The notes below the pieces were generated by a model, which saw only the letters and a program-made list of their open reading frames with translations, searched no databases and was not told the origin of the DNA. DNA of 64,000 bases from Craterilacuibacter sinensis (GTDB taxonomy: Bacteria > Pseudomonadota > Gammaproteobacteria > Burkholderiales > Chromobacteriaceae), in the NCBI RefSeq assembly GCF_009831765.1, contig NZ_WSSB01000007.1, forward strand, positions 137,917 through 201,916, given 5' to 3'. Numbering within the stretch: the stretch's first letter is position 1; each line of letters opens with the position of its first letter. Positions 63,457-64,000 of the stretch are shown here, piece by piece. A program made the translations under genes and the position numbers.

Positions 63457-64000
63457 AACCCGCCGGGGTGGGGGCGCTGCACGAAAGCCGGGCGTGGCAA
63501 TCGTAGAGGGGAGGGATTTTGAGTCCGCTGCGCGGACGTATTTTTTACTTGCCGCTTCCGCTGACCGAGCGCAGCAAGCGCAGCGGCGCGAGGGAATACA
63601 TGCGGGCAGGGGCCGGACGCGCTCGGCCCCTTGCATCCCCGGCGCCCCCGAAGTCTCGCGAAACCCCGGCGCGAGCCTAACGGGGATGGGTGGCTGACGC
63701 ACGGATAGCGCGCATCGCATGCAATTAACACCAAAAGAAAAGGCGACCCGAAGCCGCTGCGAAACCACGCGCCCAAGCCGCCCACCAAGGCGCCGCCTGA
63801 CTCCATGCATGCGAATCTTTGATTCGCTCAGCGGGGTGATCGCTATCGCGATCCGCTCAAACATGAGGCGGCTTAAAACTTTGGCGGCCAGCTTTGTCGC
63901 AGTTTGCGGCTACGGGGAAGGGGCGACTCCCCATGTGTGCGGCGGGTTTGTGAGGTTTTGTAGATACCGTCTTGCCCATCATGCGGTCAAGTAGTCCGAT
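63457..64000. other. Gene-free terminal region with repeats
   Basis: No gene is supported in these 544 bases. They contain repeat copy 2 (63487-63560), a GC-rich stretch, and small hairpins such as GCGAATC-TTT-GATTCGC and GATCGC-TATC-GCGATC near 63810-63855. A 91-codon plus-strand frame (63719-63994) lacks a ribosome site and coding character. Confidence 0.5.
63487..63560 (+). repeat. Dispersed repeat, copy 2
   Basis: The second copy of the element at 62493-62565, same orientation. Its core GTCCGCTGCGCGGAC is a perfect hairpin with a TGC loop, whereas copy 1 has one mismatch and one wobble at the base. GTATTTTTTACTT follows the hairpin, so this copy could also act as a terminator of the GNAT-like gene. 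Confidence 0.6.

Noticed and set aside
63719..63994. 91-codon plus-strand frame near the right end
   Set aside because: No ribosome site, Arg/Pro/Thr-rich start, and small hairpins run through it; unlikely to be coding.

Overview
The window looks like ordinary chromosome of a moderately GC-rich betaproteobacterium. The best fit is the Neisseriales (Chromobacteriaceae-like), judged from gene content and order: folC / SPOR (dedD-like) / cvpA / purF / metZ, recN next to nadK, a second FtsK with a short membrane part, the AST arginine pathway, TakP-type TRAP uptake, and a PsrA-like regulator beside fadE. This placement is inference from protein resemblance; no rRNA is present. There is no prophage, IS element, CRISPR array or plasmid backbone. 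Genes are dense on both strands, with short intergenic gaps and many clear hairpin terminators.

Layout. 0-9 kb: the 5' part of rhlE, a Tat-exported aminotransferase behind a textbook FNR-type promoter, hydroxypyruvate isomerase plus a tartronate-semialdehyde-reductase-like enzyme, an unknown gene, ftsK, two very small genes and a TRIC-type channel. 9-19.8 kb: tRNA-Ser(UGA), recN, nadK, a two-component system, msrA, a DUF1653 gene, a degenerate HD-GYP protein, dusC and pepD. 20-24.9 kb: astC, aruF, aruG, astD (arginine succinyltransferase pathway; astB and astE are not here). 25.3-28.9 kb: livHMGF without a binding protein. 29-34.3 kb: YdcF-like, CinA/MoaB-like, secreted endonuclease I, aromatic aminotransferase and DUF445 genes. 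34.3-38.8 kb: a TRAP uptake system (dctQ, dctM and two tandem TakP-like binding proteins). 39-47.9 kb: an NlpC/P60 lipoprotein, uup, then the folC-to-metZ housekeeping run. 48-54.6 kb: TetR (PsrA-like), fadE, a divergent phosphoketolase-like enzyme and aqpZ. 54.6-63.5 kb: YgjV, an orphan amino-acid binding lipoprotein, a GH19 endolysin-like gene, the overlapping lemA-TPM-TPM-LprI operon and, divergently, a small membrane protein, a zinc-ribbon/transglutaminase membrane protein and a degenerate LytM (M23) partner. A GNAT-like gene flanked by two copies of a dispersed repeat closes the annotated part, and the last 0.5 kb has no recognisable gene.

How it fits together. Much of the window handles amino and keto acids: arginine via AST, branched-chain amino acids via Liv, 2-oxo acids via the TakP-like TRAP system, transamination via AstC, TyrB and the exported HisC-like enzyme, and sulfhydrylation via MetZ. 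Possible oxygen control is suggested by FNR-like boxes upstream of the exported aminotransferase (perfect match, ideally spaced), astC and the TetR-fadE pair (one mismatch each). The least conventional part is the envelope block at 56.3-62.5 kb. There the transglutaminase / degenerate-LytM pair and the GH19 / LprI-like neighbours are the best candidates for something not yet described.
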